Positions 1 to 8,007 of a stretch of DNA of 17,850 nucleotides are shown here, one piece after another; position 1 is the first letter of the stretch, and each line of letters opens with the position of its first letter. The stretch comes from Bacteroidota bacterium. Its GTDB lineage: Bacteria > Bacteroidota > Bacteroidia > NS11-12g > UBA955. The DNA is taken from positions 1 to 17,850 of the forward strand of contig RGEC01000020.1 in assembly GCA_009918425.1 (NCBI GenBank). The letters are read 5' to 3'. A program made the translations under genes and the position numbers. The notes under the pieces are model-generated. The model worked only from the letters and a program-made list of their open reading frames with translations, searched no databases and was not told where the DNA came from.

Positions 1-2482
1 TAAAGGTTACCGTTTCATTGGTACAAACATCTCGGCTGCTTGTTCCAAAGGCAGGAATAGGAAGATTTTTTGACCATGCATCGCTGGTAAAAACCCCTCT
101 CCCATGCGTCACTGCCATTAGCGTTTTATCGGCGTGACGGTACCTAAGGTTTCTCATTTTTACAAAACCTATTCCGGTTGTATACGCGGTCCAAATCGGG
201 CTTGTCGCAAAAATGTTGTCGGTACCATAGATACCGGCCTCAGTCCCTACTATGGCTTCACCGGTTTTATTGGGGTTTAAAAGTATGCTCCATACAGGAA
301 TGTCAGGTAGGTTACCTTCTTTTTGGGTCCAGGTAGTACCACCATCCAGGCTAATAAAGATATTTTTCATTGTTGAGCCATAATTAGAAAGCGTTACTGC
401 CACGGTATCACCTCCTCTGAGAGCATGTATATCTGATATGTTACCTGCATTGATTGTGCCGGTTTTATCGGTAAAGACGGGTGTGGTCAACCATGCATCA
501 TCCGACACAAAGATTTTTCCAGCTTCATTACCTACCCATAATCTTGTTTTTCCTGTGCTTAGTTTATACGCTTTAATTGCACTTGCAAAGTTTGCGCCAC
601 CAAAAGATATGGTTTGCAGGGTGCCCGGACCTGTAGTCAAGGTGATTCTGTATAAAGAACCTGCTGCTTTTGCTGAGAATAAACCACTTCCGTTATCGTC
701 CCATTCCGCAGGATTGATAAAACGGCCATTAGCTCCATCTGCAATAAGGGTAAAGGCTGATGGTGTTGTCCAGTTATCAAGGGTGTAGTAATACTGATTG
801 TACACATAGCTGGTAATTTGCTTATTGCTATTAGACTGAGAAATAAAGCAGTATGCGCCATCACCTCCGGTAAGACCACCTACAGCATTTTTACCGGCAG
901 TCGTAAAACGGTGAGTGCCGTTGTCCTGGGCGCCGGCAATCATTAGGTTAGAGCCAGAGGATTGTGCCATATCACCCCAGTAATACTGAACGGTGCTGTA
1001 GTCATATGTGCGCTCCGCTATGGCAGTAGAACTTGTAGCTGCAGAACCTATATTATTGCTGTAGAATACACCACCATCATTGCCAATAATACAGGTAGAG
1101 CTGCTTCCCGGTTTGAAAACGAAAGCATGTTGATCTGCGTGCACATACGGACAATTCAGGGTATTCATGTTCGCATTATTTGCCCATTTGCTGATTTGGG
1201 TCCAGGTGCTGCCACCATTTGCACTTCTGAACAAATTGATAGCTCCAGCGTATACGATCATGGAATCGTTGGGATCTACAGCCAGTATTAAATCATACCA
1301 GGCCTGACCTCTTGAAAAGTCTGTATTGGGAATGCCATTATCTGCATCATCGGGCTCGGTCCTTGCAGTCCAGTTAGCTCCCTTATCATAAGACACAATT
1401 ATTGCATCTACAGTCTGGTTATGCTCTATCATGGCATACACAGTTCTTGATTTGCCGGGTGCTGTGGCCACTTCAACCCTGCCGGTTTTGTTGGTGTGGG
1501 TATAGCTTGTTGTCCAGGTGGTGCCATTATCACTGTACATCACACGCCCGGCTCCCCTGTCTGTTCCGGCAAAAGGATTGTTACGTGTCCCAACCCAGAT
1601 GCGATTATCGGAAGCAATTTCTATGTCAGCCACTGAAAATCTTGCGCCATTGGGAGCATTTGACATCACATTGGTCCAGCTACTGCCGCCATTGGTACTG
1701 CGGTATAAACCATAATTGCCTGAACCAAATAAAGTTCCTTGAAACGTATTGGCATCTACGGATGCATACACAACACTGCTACCATTTTCATTTCGAACTA
1801 CAATATCCAGAACATAATAATAGGTAATAGTAGAGGAAAGCTGGTTCCATGTTTTACCGGAATCGGTGGTTTTCCAGATACCAAAACCCCTTGAAGTACT
1901 GCTGGTGGTGCCATAGCCCTCTCCTGTTCCGGCATAGCCTGTTCCCGGATTATTGGGATCCCATGCCATACAACTTACAGTGAGGTTGCTCCATAAGCTG
2001 CTTACCTGCACCCATTTGCTGTTTGCATCGGTAATATCATTATTGTACCACAATCCTCCTGTGACTGCGCCAGCCCAAACTTTTTTGCCGCTTGGGTCAA
2101 TTGGATCCCAGGATAGAGCCCTGGTTCTTCCTCCCACATTATTAGGGCCCCTTTCCACCCACGGTGTTACGCTCATACCCGGCATAGCCCTGCGACCCAG
2201 GTTTTTGCCTACCATACTTTGCTGTATAGCTGACATAACGTTTTCGGGAGTTGGTATGCCGGTAGCAGGATTCATGGTAGCAATGTATTCCTGCGCCCAG
2301 AAAAGATCAGGTGTGGCTTGATTTCCTTCATCAAGCAACTGATTTTGTTTGGTTGCCTGTTTTACCAGTTTTTTATAGGTTTTGTTTACCTTCTTGCCAT
2401 AGTTTTTAGGTGTTGTCTGGGCATTTGCAAAAGCAACAAAACTAACAATAAAAATGGCATTGATTAATTTCAAGGTTTTCAT
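1..2482 (-). CDS. Secreted Asp-box (BNR/sortilin-like) beta-propeller protein, C-terminus off the window
   Basis: The frame is open from the ATG at 2482 to the left edge: 827 codons without a stop, so the gene is partial at its 3' end. Residues 1-21 form a signal peptide (MKTLKL, hydrophobic core, then ANA before QTTP). Six Asp boxes of the S-x-D-x-G-x-T-W type lie near residues 205, 262, 316, 364, 420 and 711. Family-typical strings are also present: GPNNVGGRTRAL (112-123), AGAQDNG (516-522), GNDGGVF (467-473) and THGRGVF (792-798). This is the VPS10/sortilin-like propeller architecture common in secreted Bacteroidota proteins. At about residue 809 the propeller ends and a Cys-containing PKD-like stretch begins (VCTNETVTF). 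A further PKD domain and a T9SS sorting domain are likely beyond the edge, but that is inference. The start lies 18 bp after the hmgA stop. The substrate is unknown; a glycosidase or peptidase activity is not shown by the visible part. Confidence 0.9.
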   Translation of the reverse strand, partial: MKTLKLINAIFIVSFVAFANAQTTPKNYGKKVNKTYKKLVKQATKQNQLLDEGNQATPDLFWAQEYIATMNPATGIPTPENVMSAIQQSMVGKNLGRRAMPGMSVTPWVERGPNNVGGRTRALSWDPIDPSGKKVWAGAVTGGLWYNNDITDANSKWVQVSSLWSNLTVSCMAWDPNNPGTGYAGTGEGYGTTSSTSRGFGIWKTTDSGKTWNQLSSTITYYYVLDIVVRNENGSSVVYASVDANTFQGTLFGSGNYGLYRSTNGGSSWTNVMSNAPNGARFSVADIEIASDNRIWVGTRNNPFAGTDRGAGRVMYSDNGTTWTTSYTHTNKTGRVEVATAPGKSRTVYAMIEHNQTVDAIIVSYDKGANWTARTEPDDADNGIPNTDFSRGQAWYDLILAVDPNDSMIVYAGAINLFRSANGGSTWTQISKWANNANMNTLNCPYVHADQHAFVFKPGSSSTCIIGNDGGVFYSNNIGSAATSSTAIAERTYDYSTVQYYWGDMAQSSGSNLMIAGAQDNGTHRFTTAGKNAVGGLTGGDGAYCFISQSNSNKQITSYVYNQYYYTLDNWTTPSAFTLIADGANGRFINPAEWDDNGSGLFSAKAAGSLYRITLTTGPGTLQTISFGGANFASAIKAYKLSTGKTRLWVGNEAGKIFVSDDAWLTTPVFTDKTGTINAGNISDIHALRGGDTVAVTLSNYGSTMKNIFISLDGGTTWTQKEGNLPDIPVWSILLNPNKTGEAIVGTEAGIYGTDNIFATSPIWTAYTTGIGFVKMRNLRYRHADKTLMAVTHGRGVFTSDAWSKNLPIPAFGTSSRDVCTNETVTF

Positions 2483-2500
2483 TTTCAAGCATTTAAATAT

Positions 2501-3658
2501 TTATTCCACCCAGCTCTTCCAATAGTTAGGGTCTTCCAGTTTCAGTGCTTCTTCAGTAATCATCAATGGAGAAAAAGGATCAATCATCACAGCCAGTTCA
2601 CCGGTTTCTTTCTGTCCAAGGCTTTTTTCAACTGTTCCGGGATGAGGTCCATGCGGTATTCCTTTGGGATGAAGCGTAATCATACCGCGCTCAACATGTT
2701 TGCGGCTCATAAAGTCGCCATCAACATAATACAAAATCTCATCACTATCTACATTGCTGTGGTTATAGGGAGCGGGTATGCTTAAGGGATGATAATCATA
2801 CAATCGGGGAACAAAACTGCAAATCACATAGCCCCTGCCCTCAAAGGTTTGGTGGATAGGAGGAGGCATGTGCAATCTGCCGGTTATGGGTTCATAATTG
2901 TGAATACTGAAACCATACGGATACAGAAAACCATCCCAGCCTATAGCATCGAAAGGATGTGTGGCGTATGTGTAGGGCCAAATTGACTCCTGCTTTTTAA
3001 TCATCATGCTAAACTCACCCTTCTCATCATGGGTTTGGATGCTGTGAGGCAATTTAATATCACGCTCACAGTAGGGTGAATGTTCAAGCAATTGCCCCAT
3101 GCTATTCTGGTATCTTTTGGGCGGATATACCGGACTCGGCGATTCAACAAAAAATATGCGGTTATTGGAACTATTAAAATGTAGCTTATATATAGTTCCT
3201 CTGGGTATTACCAGATAATCTCCGTATTCGAAATCAATACGACCATAAATGGTTTCCAGATATCCCTCTCCCTCATGAATGAAAAGCACTTCATCACCGT
3301 CAGCATTTTTGTAAAAATAATCTGACATGCTTTGGGTAGGTGCAGCAACCCCAATCTGTATATCATGATTCATTAGAAGCACTTTGCGGCTTTTGATATA
3401 GTCAGCTTCAGCAGGCACTTTCCAGGTGAGATAGCTACGGTGCTGCATATTTTTAGGCATGGCTACCTTGGGTTCTACGCTAAAAGGTTCACCAATATGG
3501 CTTACCAGTGTGGGTGGATGGCAATGATAAACAAGTGAATAAATGCTGTTAAAACCTTCGGTACTAACCAGTTCCTCCGCATAAAGTTCTCCATTGGGTT
3601 TGCGAAACTGGGTGTGTCTTTTTGCGGGAATTTGCCCCGCTTTGTGATAAAATGCCAT
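2501..3658 (-). CDS. hmgA: Homogentisate 1,2-dioxygenase
   Basis: This cytoplasmic Fe(II) enzyme opens the ring of homogentisate with O2 to give maleylacetoacetate in tyrosine/phenylalanine catabolism. The 385-residue protein matches the family along its length. It is shorter than the roughly 430-445 residue proteobacterial and human enzymes. By comparison with the human ligands His335/Glu341/His371, the visible candidates are His300 and Glu307 in HSNVDSDE, and His336 in GIPHGPHPG. His269 in PPPIHQTF is a candidate for the catalytic base. The HSNVDSDE stretch appears one residue longer than the human equivalent. The ATG at 3658 is preceded by a TATATTTGT promoter-like box. No other homogentisate-pathway gene is in the window. 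The next gene on the strand is an unrelated secreted propeller protein only 18 bp away, probably cotranscribed by proximity. The family call is firm; the ligand numbering is from memory of the family. Confidence 0.95.
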   Translation of the reverse strand: MAFYHKAGQIPAKRHTQFRKPNGELYAEELVSTEGFNSIYSLVYHCHPPTLVSHIGEPFSVEPKVAMPKNMQHRSYLTWKVPAEADYIKSRKVLLMNHDIQIGVAAPTQSMSDYFYKNADGDEVLFIHEGEGYLETIYGRIDFEYGDYLVIPRGTIYKLHFNSSNNRIFFVESPSPVYPPKRYQNSMGQLLEHSPYCERDIKLPHSIQTHDEKGEFSMMIKKQESIWPYTYATHPFDAIGWDGFLYPYGFSIHNYEPITGRLHMPPPIHQTFEGRGYVICSFVPRLYDYHPLSIPAPYNHSNVDSDEILYYVDGDFMSRKHVERGMITLHPKGIPHGPHPGTVEKSLGQKETGELAVMIDPFSPLMITEEALKLEDPNYWKSWVE

Positions 3659-3676
3659 GGTAAATAACTAATCAGC

Positions 3677-3685
3677 ACAAATATA
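3677..3685 (-). promoter_or_regulatory. Bacteroidota -7 promoter element of hmgA
   Basis: Read on the minus strand the bases are TATATTTGT, an exact match to the TAnnTTTGY -7 consensus of the Bacteroidota primary sigma factor. It ends 18 bp before the hmgA ATG, which implies a leader of roughly 10-15 nt. No convincing TTTG -33 box is present at the expected 19-21 bp upstream, where the sequence is A/T only. Confidence 0.55.
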
Positions 3686-3841
3686 AGTAAAGCTTTTAAA
3701 ATTTAATGAGTATAACTGTAAAAATGCAATAAGTTTAAGGCAATATACTGATACTTTAAATGAAATATTTTAATTAACTATATATCATTGTTATACAATA
3801 TTATTTTATTCAAATTATATACATTATTTTTTGAATTGTCA

Positions 3842-3850
3842 TATTTTTAG
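3842..3850 (+). promoter_or_regulatory. Possible weak -7 element of the six-gene operon
   Basis: The bases TATTTTTAG differ at one position from TAnnTTTG and end 9 bp before the GTG start at 3860. The nearest upstream TTTG (3830-3833) is only 8 bp away, too close for a -33 box. If this is used, the transcript would be nearly leaderless. Confidence 0.25.
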
Positions 3851-3859
3851 CATAACATT

Positions 3860-4780
3860 GTGATAGTGTTGAAGTTTACCCTCCCTCTCAGCTTGGTTTT
3901 TCTGCTGATATCTTCATGCACAAAAACAGAAGACATCCTTATCTCAGGCAATCAGCCGCCTGACTACAGATCTGTGCCTACCATCAAAGTAGAGAATTAT
4001 GTAAACCGGTATTTTATAGATTTACTGGGTCGTGAGCCAACGGATACGGAAAGGGTGTATCATACAGAATTTTTAAAACGAAATAAACTCAGCCTTCTTG
4101 CCAGAGATACGCTGGTGAGTATGCTCCTTTACGACACTACCTATCATCCCGGTGATTCCAGTTACCGCCATGCTGCCATACAGCGCATCTATGATTTAAG
4201 CAAAGCCCGCTTTCTTGAGGGTGCCAGTGATGATGATATTGCCCAGAATATCGGAATACTTGAGTTTAGCATCACTATATCAAGATTAAATGGCGACTCT
4301 GTTGGTGTTTATTCCGCCAAGGCAGCACAAAAACAATACAAAGATGTATTGAACAGTAGGTACAAACTACTGAAGAATAATGGCACATACAGCGATATGT
4401 GTGCCGCTATGCTAAACAATTCTATCTATGATCAGATCAATATGAATAGCTTTAATTATGTTAATGCCAGTTTTGATGATCTATTTCAGAGGCAGCCACT
4501 TAAAGATGAGTTTGCAGCAGCCTATGATATCATAGACAAAAACATACCCAGGCAAATTTTTGGGAGTTGGGCAGCCAACAAAAATGAATATTGTGATGTC
4601 TTAACTCATACACCTGAGTTCTATGAAGCACAAATTCGCTGGGTTTATTATCTCTTACTTCAAAGGGATGCAAATACACAGGAAGTTATTAACCTGCTCG
4701 GAAACTATATGCGAACCAATAACCTGCAGGAAGTTCAGAAAGCCGTAATCAAAACCGATGAATATGCACAGTTCAGGTAA
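3860..4780 (+). CDS. Lipoprotein with DUF1549/DUF4214-like helical modules (first gene of the export operon)
   Basis: This 306-residue protein has a lipoprotein signal: hydrophobic residues 4-17, then the lipobox LISSC with Cys20 as the predicted lipidated residue. The mature part looks helical. Residues 47-95 (RYFIDLLGREPTDTE) resemble the R-x-Y-x-D-L-x-G-x-x-P-T-x-x-E start of DUF1549 (PSCyt2). Residues about 198-256 and 258-306 look like DUF4214-type repeats, the last ending KTDEYAQF. The family resemblance is judged by eye and not confirmed. The start is GTG; a TAG at 3848-3850 blocks upstream extension and no ATG fits. TTG or GTG at 3866-3871 are alternatives that keep a shorter signal peptide. 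The 3' end overlaps the next lipoprotein gene. With the DUF1501-like and cytochrome genes downstream, it probably serves as a structural or assembly partner in the envelope. Function is unknown. Confidence 0.8.
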   Translation: MIVLKFTLPLSLVFLLISSCTKTEDILISGNQPPDYRSVPTIKVENYVNRYFIDLLGREPTDTERVYHTEFLKRNKLSLLARDTLVSMLLYDTTYHPGDSSYRHAAIQRIYDLSKARFLEGASDDDIAQNIGILEFSITISRLNGDSVGVYSAKAAQKQYKDVLNSRYKLLKNNGTYSDMCAAMLNNSIYDQINMNSFNYVNASFDDLFQRQPLKDEFAAAYDIIDKNIPRQIFGSWAANKNEYCDVLTHTPEFYEAQIRWVYYLLLQRDANTQEVINLLGNYMRTNNLQEVQKAVIKTDEYAQFR

Positions 4781-5258
4781 AATCACGACCGTCCTATTTT
4801 CAGCAATCCTATTATTAACTGGATGCACTAAAGAAAAAAACGTAACCTACGGGGTAAATGACAAGGTCGTATATGAAGACAAAAGCCTTAAAACCAAGCG
4901 CAAGTCGGATGCGGAATACATATCAATTCTCTACACAAACCTCTATCAGGTACCTATCTCTCCTACCCAGCTATACAAAACGCAGAACGTGATATATAGC
5001 ATAGGCGACCGGAATGTAGCCAATGAAATGGTATTGAGTAATTATTTTAATACATCAACCCTTAAAATACCCAAGGATAGTGAAATGCGGGCGGATGTGG
5101 CCGCATTTGTTGAAAAGTGCTATAAGCGTTTCTTTCTGAGATACCCTTCCGAAGGAGAAAAGACCTTTTTTATCAATTACATAAACAGCAATCCAAACGT
5201 TTCGGTAGAAATGGTTTATACAGCCTTCTCCGTAAGTGATGAATACCAGTATTATTAA
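4758..5258 (+). CDS. Small lipoprotein, paralogue-like to the preceding gene
   Basis: This 166-residue lipoprotein has hydrophobic residues 11-20 and the lipobox LLTGC, with Cys23 lipidated. It contains two helical modules, about 52-100 (AEYISILYTNLYQVPISPTQ) and 116-166 (VEKCYKRFFLRYPSEGEKTF). The second ends SVSDEYQYY, closely matching the pattern KTDEYAQFR at the end of the upstream protein, so the two are probably diverged relatives of a DUF4214-like unit. The start at 4758 overlaps the upstream gene by 23 nt; the in-frame ATG at 4764 is equally acceptable (17 nt overlap). The overlap suggests coupled translation and fixed stoichiometry. It ends 9 bp before the Tat-signal gene. There are no catalytic motifs; a scaffold or partner role is inferred from context only. 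Confidence 0.8.
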   Translation: MNMHSSGKITTVLFSAILLLTGCTKEKNVTYGVNDKVVYEDKSLKTKRKSDAEYISILYTNLYQVPISPTQLYKTQNVIYSIGDRNVANEMVLSNYFNTSTLKIPKDSEMRADVAAFVEKCYKRFFLRYPSEGEKTFFINYINSNPNVSVEMVYTAFSVSDEYQYY

Positions 5259-5267
5259 AAAACTACC

Positions 5268-6611
5268 ATGAACAGAAGAGATTTTTTCAAAAAAACAGGT
5301 TTGGTAACGGCAGGAACAGTCGCGGCACCCTATATACTGCCCACCGGCAGAATGTTTGCCCGTACCAATGTGCCCAAAGCCGAATACGTGGTCATGGTTA
5401 TGTTTGCAGGCGGTGTAAGACAGCAAGAGAGTGTTTTACAGCGATATCTGGATGACAGCCAGGAAGTGACAGGGGCGGCAGGAAACATTATGCCCAATCT
5501 ATTTACCGGAATCGCTCCAGACCGCAAAATCGTGTACGGCACAGATCCCGGAGGCGGTGCCACCCGTGGCAGTGAGCCCATTCCCCGCATACTCAGCCAG
5601 AGCATGGAAGATACGGGAACGGTCTTCAAGGAAATGTCGGCGATTTCTGCTGGACATTATGTTGGTCTGAACACACTAATTACCGGTAGTCTGGGCACAG
5701 CTCAGGGATTAAAAACCCGCCCCAAATACCCAACCATTTTTGAATATCTGAGAAAACATGCCGGTTTCGCAGCCCTGGATACCTGGTTTATTGCCAATGG
5801 TCTCGGAAACAGTACTCCCCTGCTGAACAGTAGTAAAAATGCGGATTATGGACTTCAATATGGCGGCAACATGTTTGCCGCACCTTATACTTTTGGCGGT
5901 GTAGGAAGAGAGATTCTGGGAAATGGTAAACCATACTCCCGTGCCGATCTGGATCCTATGTATTACATGAAAAACTTTCTTGATCAGAGTTTTGGTTTAA
6001 ATCCGGATCAACTTGAAACCATTAAAAACACCGACGAAGAAAAAACCAGAATCAAGGAATTTATTCGTGCCGTATTTCAGCGACAGGATCAGGGCCTAAT
6101 ACCCCGCCCGCCTGTTACGGATAATGGTGACGCTGTGACAATAAGCTATGCAGCTGAGGTTTTGCGACACTTCAAACCCAAGTTCCTTACACTGAACATG
6201 AGTGCGGTAGATGGCTGTCACAGCAACTTTACCGGCTACTTACGCAGTTTACACCGCGCAGATCATTCGGTAGGATGGCTTTGGAATTACATTCAGAACA
6301 ATATCCCTGAAATGTCCGGAAAAACCATCATGATTGTTGCTCCCGAATGCGGAAGAAACCTGAAACCCAATCCAATTCTTGATGAAAACGACTGGTATGC
6401 TTTTGACCACAGTGACGCCAATGCCATGCGCGTATGGTCGGTTATGGTGGGCAAAAATGTGCCGAAAATGACCGTAGGCTCTGAAAATAACAAGGTAGGT
6501 AAGCTTACAGACATAGTTCCGACAATCGCAGATATATTTGGTGTTTACGATGAAGTAAAGGCTAGTCCGTATCTTGATCCACAGTCTAAAAGTTTATTCC
6601 TGAGAATGTGA
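5268..6611 (+). CDS. Tat-exported DUF1501-like protein (alkaline phosphatase/sulfatase-like fold)
   Basis: This 447-residue protein begins with a twin-arginine signal: NRRDFFKKTG at residues 2-11, a mild hydrophobic stretch 12-25, and a likely cleavage near residue 31. The body matches the DUF1501 layout. YVVMVMFAGGV (40-50) stands where the family has its first core strand. D315 and H318 lie in VDGCHSNF. ECGRN (360-364) corresponds to the family's E-F-G-R motif, FDHSD (379-383) to the DH pair, and LTDIVPTIADIFGV (413-426) to the C-terminal motif. Tat export implies folding, perhaps with a metal, before crossing the membrane. The usual G-G-x-S-H-x-D motif after the first strand is replaced by AGGVRQQES, so activity of the standard type is uncertain. 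DUF1501 proteins are usually encoded with DUF1549/DUF1800 partners and cytochrome c domains, which fits the neighbours here. The substrate is unknown. Confidence 0.82.
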   Translation: MNRRDFFKKTGLVTAGTVAAPYILPTGRMFARTNVPKAEYVVMVMFAGGVRQQESVLQRYLDDSQEVTGAAGNIMPNLFTGIAPDRKIVYGTDPGGGATRGSEPIPRILSQSMEDTGTVFKEMSAISAGHYVGLNTLITGSLGTAQGLKTRPKYPTIFEYLRKHAGFAALDTWFIANGLGNSTPLLNSSKNADYGLQYGGNMFAAPYTFGGVGREILGNGKPYSRADLDPMYYMKNFLDQSFGLNPDQLETIKNTDEEKTRIKEFIRAVFQRQDQGLIPRPPVTDNGDAVTISYAAEVLRHFKPKFLTLNMSAVDGCHSNFTGYLRSLHRADHSVGWLWNYIQNNIPEMSGKTIMIVAPECGRNLKPNPILDENDWYAFDHSDANAMRVWSVMVGKNVPKMTVGSENNKVGKLTDIVPTIADIFGVYDEVKASPYLDPQSKSLFLRM

Positions 6612-7561
6612 TGAAAAAGATGCATTTCATACCGTTTGTTATCACATCCTTGATTGTCTTTGCTATTGCGTGTAAAAAAGACGGTTCAGCCATTGACAAT
6701 CCTTATGGTAAGCCGATTAAAATAAACCGTGATACAACCACCTCACGCGATTCCGCTGCCGATGCAACCAGCATTCAGGGTTTGCACAGGGATTTGTTTG
6801 GCCCCACCTGTGCTAACAGTGGTTGCCATGACGGCACCTTTGAGCCCGATTTCAGAACAGTTGAAAGCTCATTCGCTTCTCTTGTAAATGTAAAACCCAT
6901 TAAAAATGACCAGGCCGGAACATTTAACGCCCGTGTTTTGCCGGGCAATGCCGATGCCAGTATTTTAATCTATCGTATGACGGTAGATCTCGGTGGAAAC
7001 TCAGGCATTATGCCGCTGGCACTGGAACCTGGCAGCAAGTATCCAACCGTAAAAGATAAATTACTAGACAACCTGAAACAGTGGATAAATAAAGGTGCTC
7101 CGGATTCTAAAGGAAACAAGCCCGGTCCTGTGAACTTTCCTCCTCAGATTATGGGTGTTCAGGCTTTGTTGAACGGTTCACCCATTGGCAGAGGTGGAAA
7201 ATATGAGCCTATGGTAGCCCAGGCCGGACAAAATCTTGAACTTTGGTTCTCGCTGGCAGATGATGTATTGAGCCAGGAAAATCTCACCGGCATGAGTATT
7301 AACTGGTCAACCAATCCAGAAAGCTTTGATCCTGCCAATGAAAAACCGCTGATTAAGGGCACACCAAAAAACCTGCCCGGTTTATATTCAGCATCTGCAC
7401 CTTATGTATGGTACTACTCATTCTCTACATCCGGTATGCAATCCTATGATGTAGTATGGTTCCGAATAACCTGCAGTGACAATATTAACAATAATTATCA
7501 GCTGCCCAACACCAACAGCATGTTCTTTTTGAAAAAGTATTTTGCCCTGAGGATACCATGA
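6611..7561 (+). CDS. Cytochrome c-type lipoprotein with CX4CH heme site
   Basis: This 316-residue lipoprotein has hydrophobic residues 6-19 and the lipobox AIAC with Cys21 lipidated. A heme attachment site of the CX4CH type lies at Cys67-Cys72-His73 (TCANSGCHDG), about 10 residues longer in context than the usual CXXCH cores. The distal ligand is probably Met134 in SGIMPLA, and the domain closes with LKQWINKGAPD (155-165), as in planctomycete-type cytochrome c (PSCyt1) domains. Residues 175-316 form a beta-rich extension of unknown family. I chose the ATG at 6611, which overlaps the previous stop as TGATG; a GTG at 6608 is possible but less likely. The protein would sit on the outer membrane or face the periplasm as an electron carrier for the neighbouring proteins. 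The electron donor and acceptor are not evident. Confidence 0.82.
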   Translation: MKKMHFIPFVITSLIVFAIACKKDGSAIDNPYGKPIKINRDTTTSRDSAADATSIQGLHRDLFGPTCANSGCHDGTFEPDFRTVESSFASLVNVKPIKNDQAGTFNARVLPGNADASILIYRMTVDLGGNSGIMPLALEPGSKYPTVKDKLLDNLKQWINKGAPDSKGNKPGPVNFPPQIMGVQALLNGSPIGRGGKYEPMVAQAGQNLELWFSLADDVLSQENLTGMSINWSTNPESFDPANEKPLIKGTPKNLPGLYSASAPYVWYYSFSTSGMQSYDVVWFRITCSDNINNNYQLPNTNSMFFLKKYFALRIP

Positions 7562-8007
7562 GAATTCTTATTGCAAGTATATCATTTCTGTTAACTTTTC
7601 CGCTGTTAAACAGTTGTAAAGAGGTTGTTAATACAACCGGCAACCCTGTCCCGCGTATTGCTTTGGTAAAAATCGAGCCTACTCAGGTGAAACAATTTAC
7701 CGATTCTTTGAAGATTACCTTTAATTATGAGGATGGAGACGGCGATCTCGGCAATGACAATGCAGACATCAATAGTCTGGAAGTTCAGGATGAGCGGCTG
7801 GCCAAAGCTGACTTTTACTATGTTCCGCCCATGGCGCCGATAGATGCTAAAATCCGCATTAAAGGTCAAATGACGATGAACTTAAAGAATGTGTTTCTTT
7901 TGGGCACCGGAAATATAGAAACCACATCCTTCACAGTAAGAATAAAAGACCGCGCAGGAAACTGGAGTAACCCGATCAAAACCCCTGAAATTACCATTAC
8001 ACGTTGA
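7558..8007 (+). CDS. Small lipoprotein with DGDGDLG motif
   Basis: This 149-residue lipoprotein has hydrophobic residues 3-17 and the lipobox LLNSC, with Cys20 lipidated. The mature part is predicted beta-rich, with the acidic string YEDGDGDLG at 57-65, which recurs in many small Bacteroidota lipoproteins and looks like a calcium-binding or Ig-like loop. It ends in a strand-like segment with FTVRIKDRAGNWSNP (125-139), typical of an Ig-like beta-sandwich. The ATG overlaps the cytochrome stop as ATGA, and its own stop overlaps the next start as TGATG, so it sits in a tightly coupled position between the cytochrome and the T9SS cargo. The function is unknown; an adaptor that holds the large surface protein or cytochrome is one possibility. 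Confidence 0.8.
   Translation: MRILIASISFLLTFPLLNSCKEVVNTTGNPVPRIALVKIEPTQVKQFTDSLKITFNYEDGDGDLGNDNADINSLEVQDERLAKADFYYVPPMAPIDAKIRIKGQMTMNLKNVFLLGTGNIETTSFTVRIKDRAGNWSNPIKTPEITITR

Larger units (their letters stand above)
3659..3859. promoter_or_regulatory. AT-rich divergent intergenic region between hmgA and the six-gene export operon
   Basis: This 201 bp stretch is very AT-rich and must hold the promoters of both divergent units. It contains a good Bacteroidota -7 element for hmgA and a weaker one for the rightward operon. It also holds a perfect 5-3-5 inverted repeat, ATTGT-TAT-ACAAT, at 3787-3799 that could be a regulator site. No open frame of note was seen. In sequence this AT-rich, an inverted repeat of this size can arise by chance. 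Confidence 0.5.

Noticed and set aside
438..2321. Several plus-strand open frames of 65-141 codons
   Set aside because: They lie opposite the open 827-codon minus-strand gene, which has a signal peptide and six Asp boxes. Their translations show no domain or sensible start and look like antisense shadows.
6608..6610. GTG as start of the cytochrome lipoprotein (and TTG at 8004 for the T9SS cargo)
   Set aside because: In both cases an ATG follows directly and overlaps the previous stop as TGATG, the more usual arrangement.
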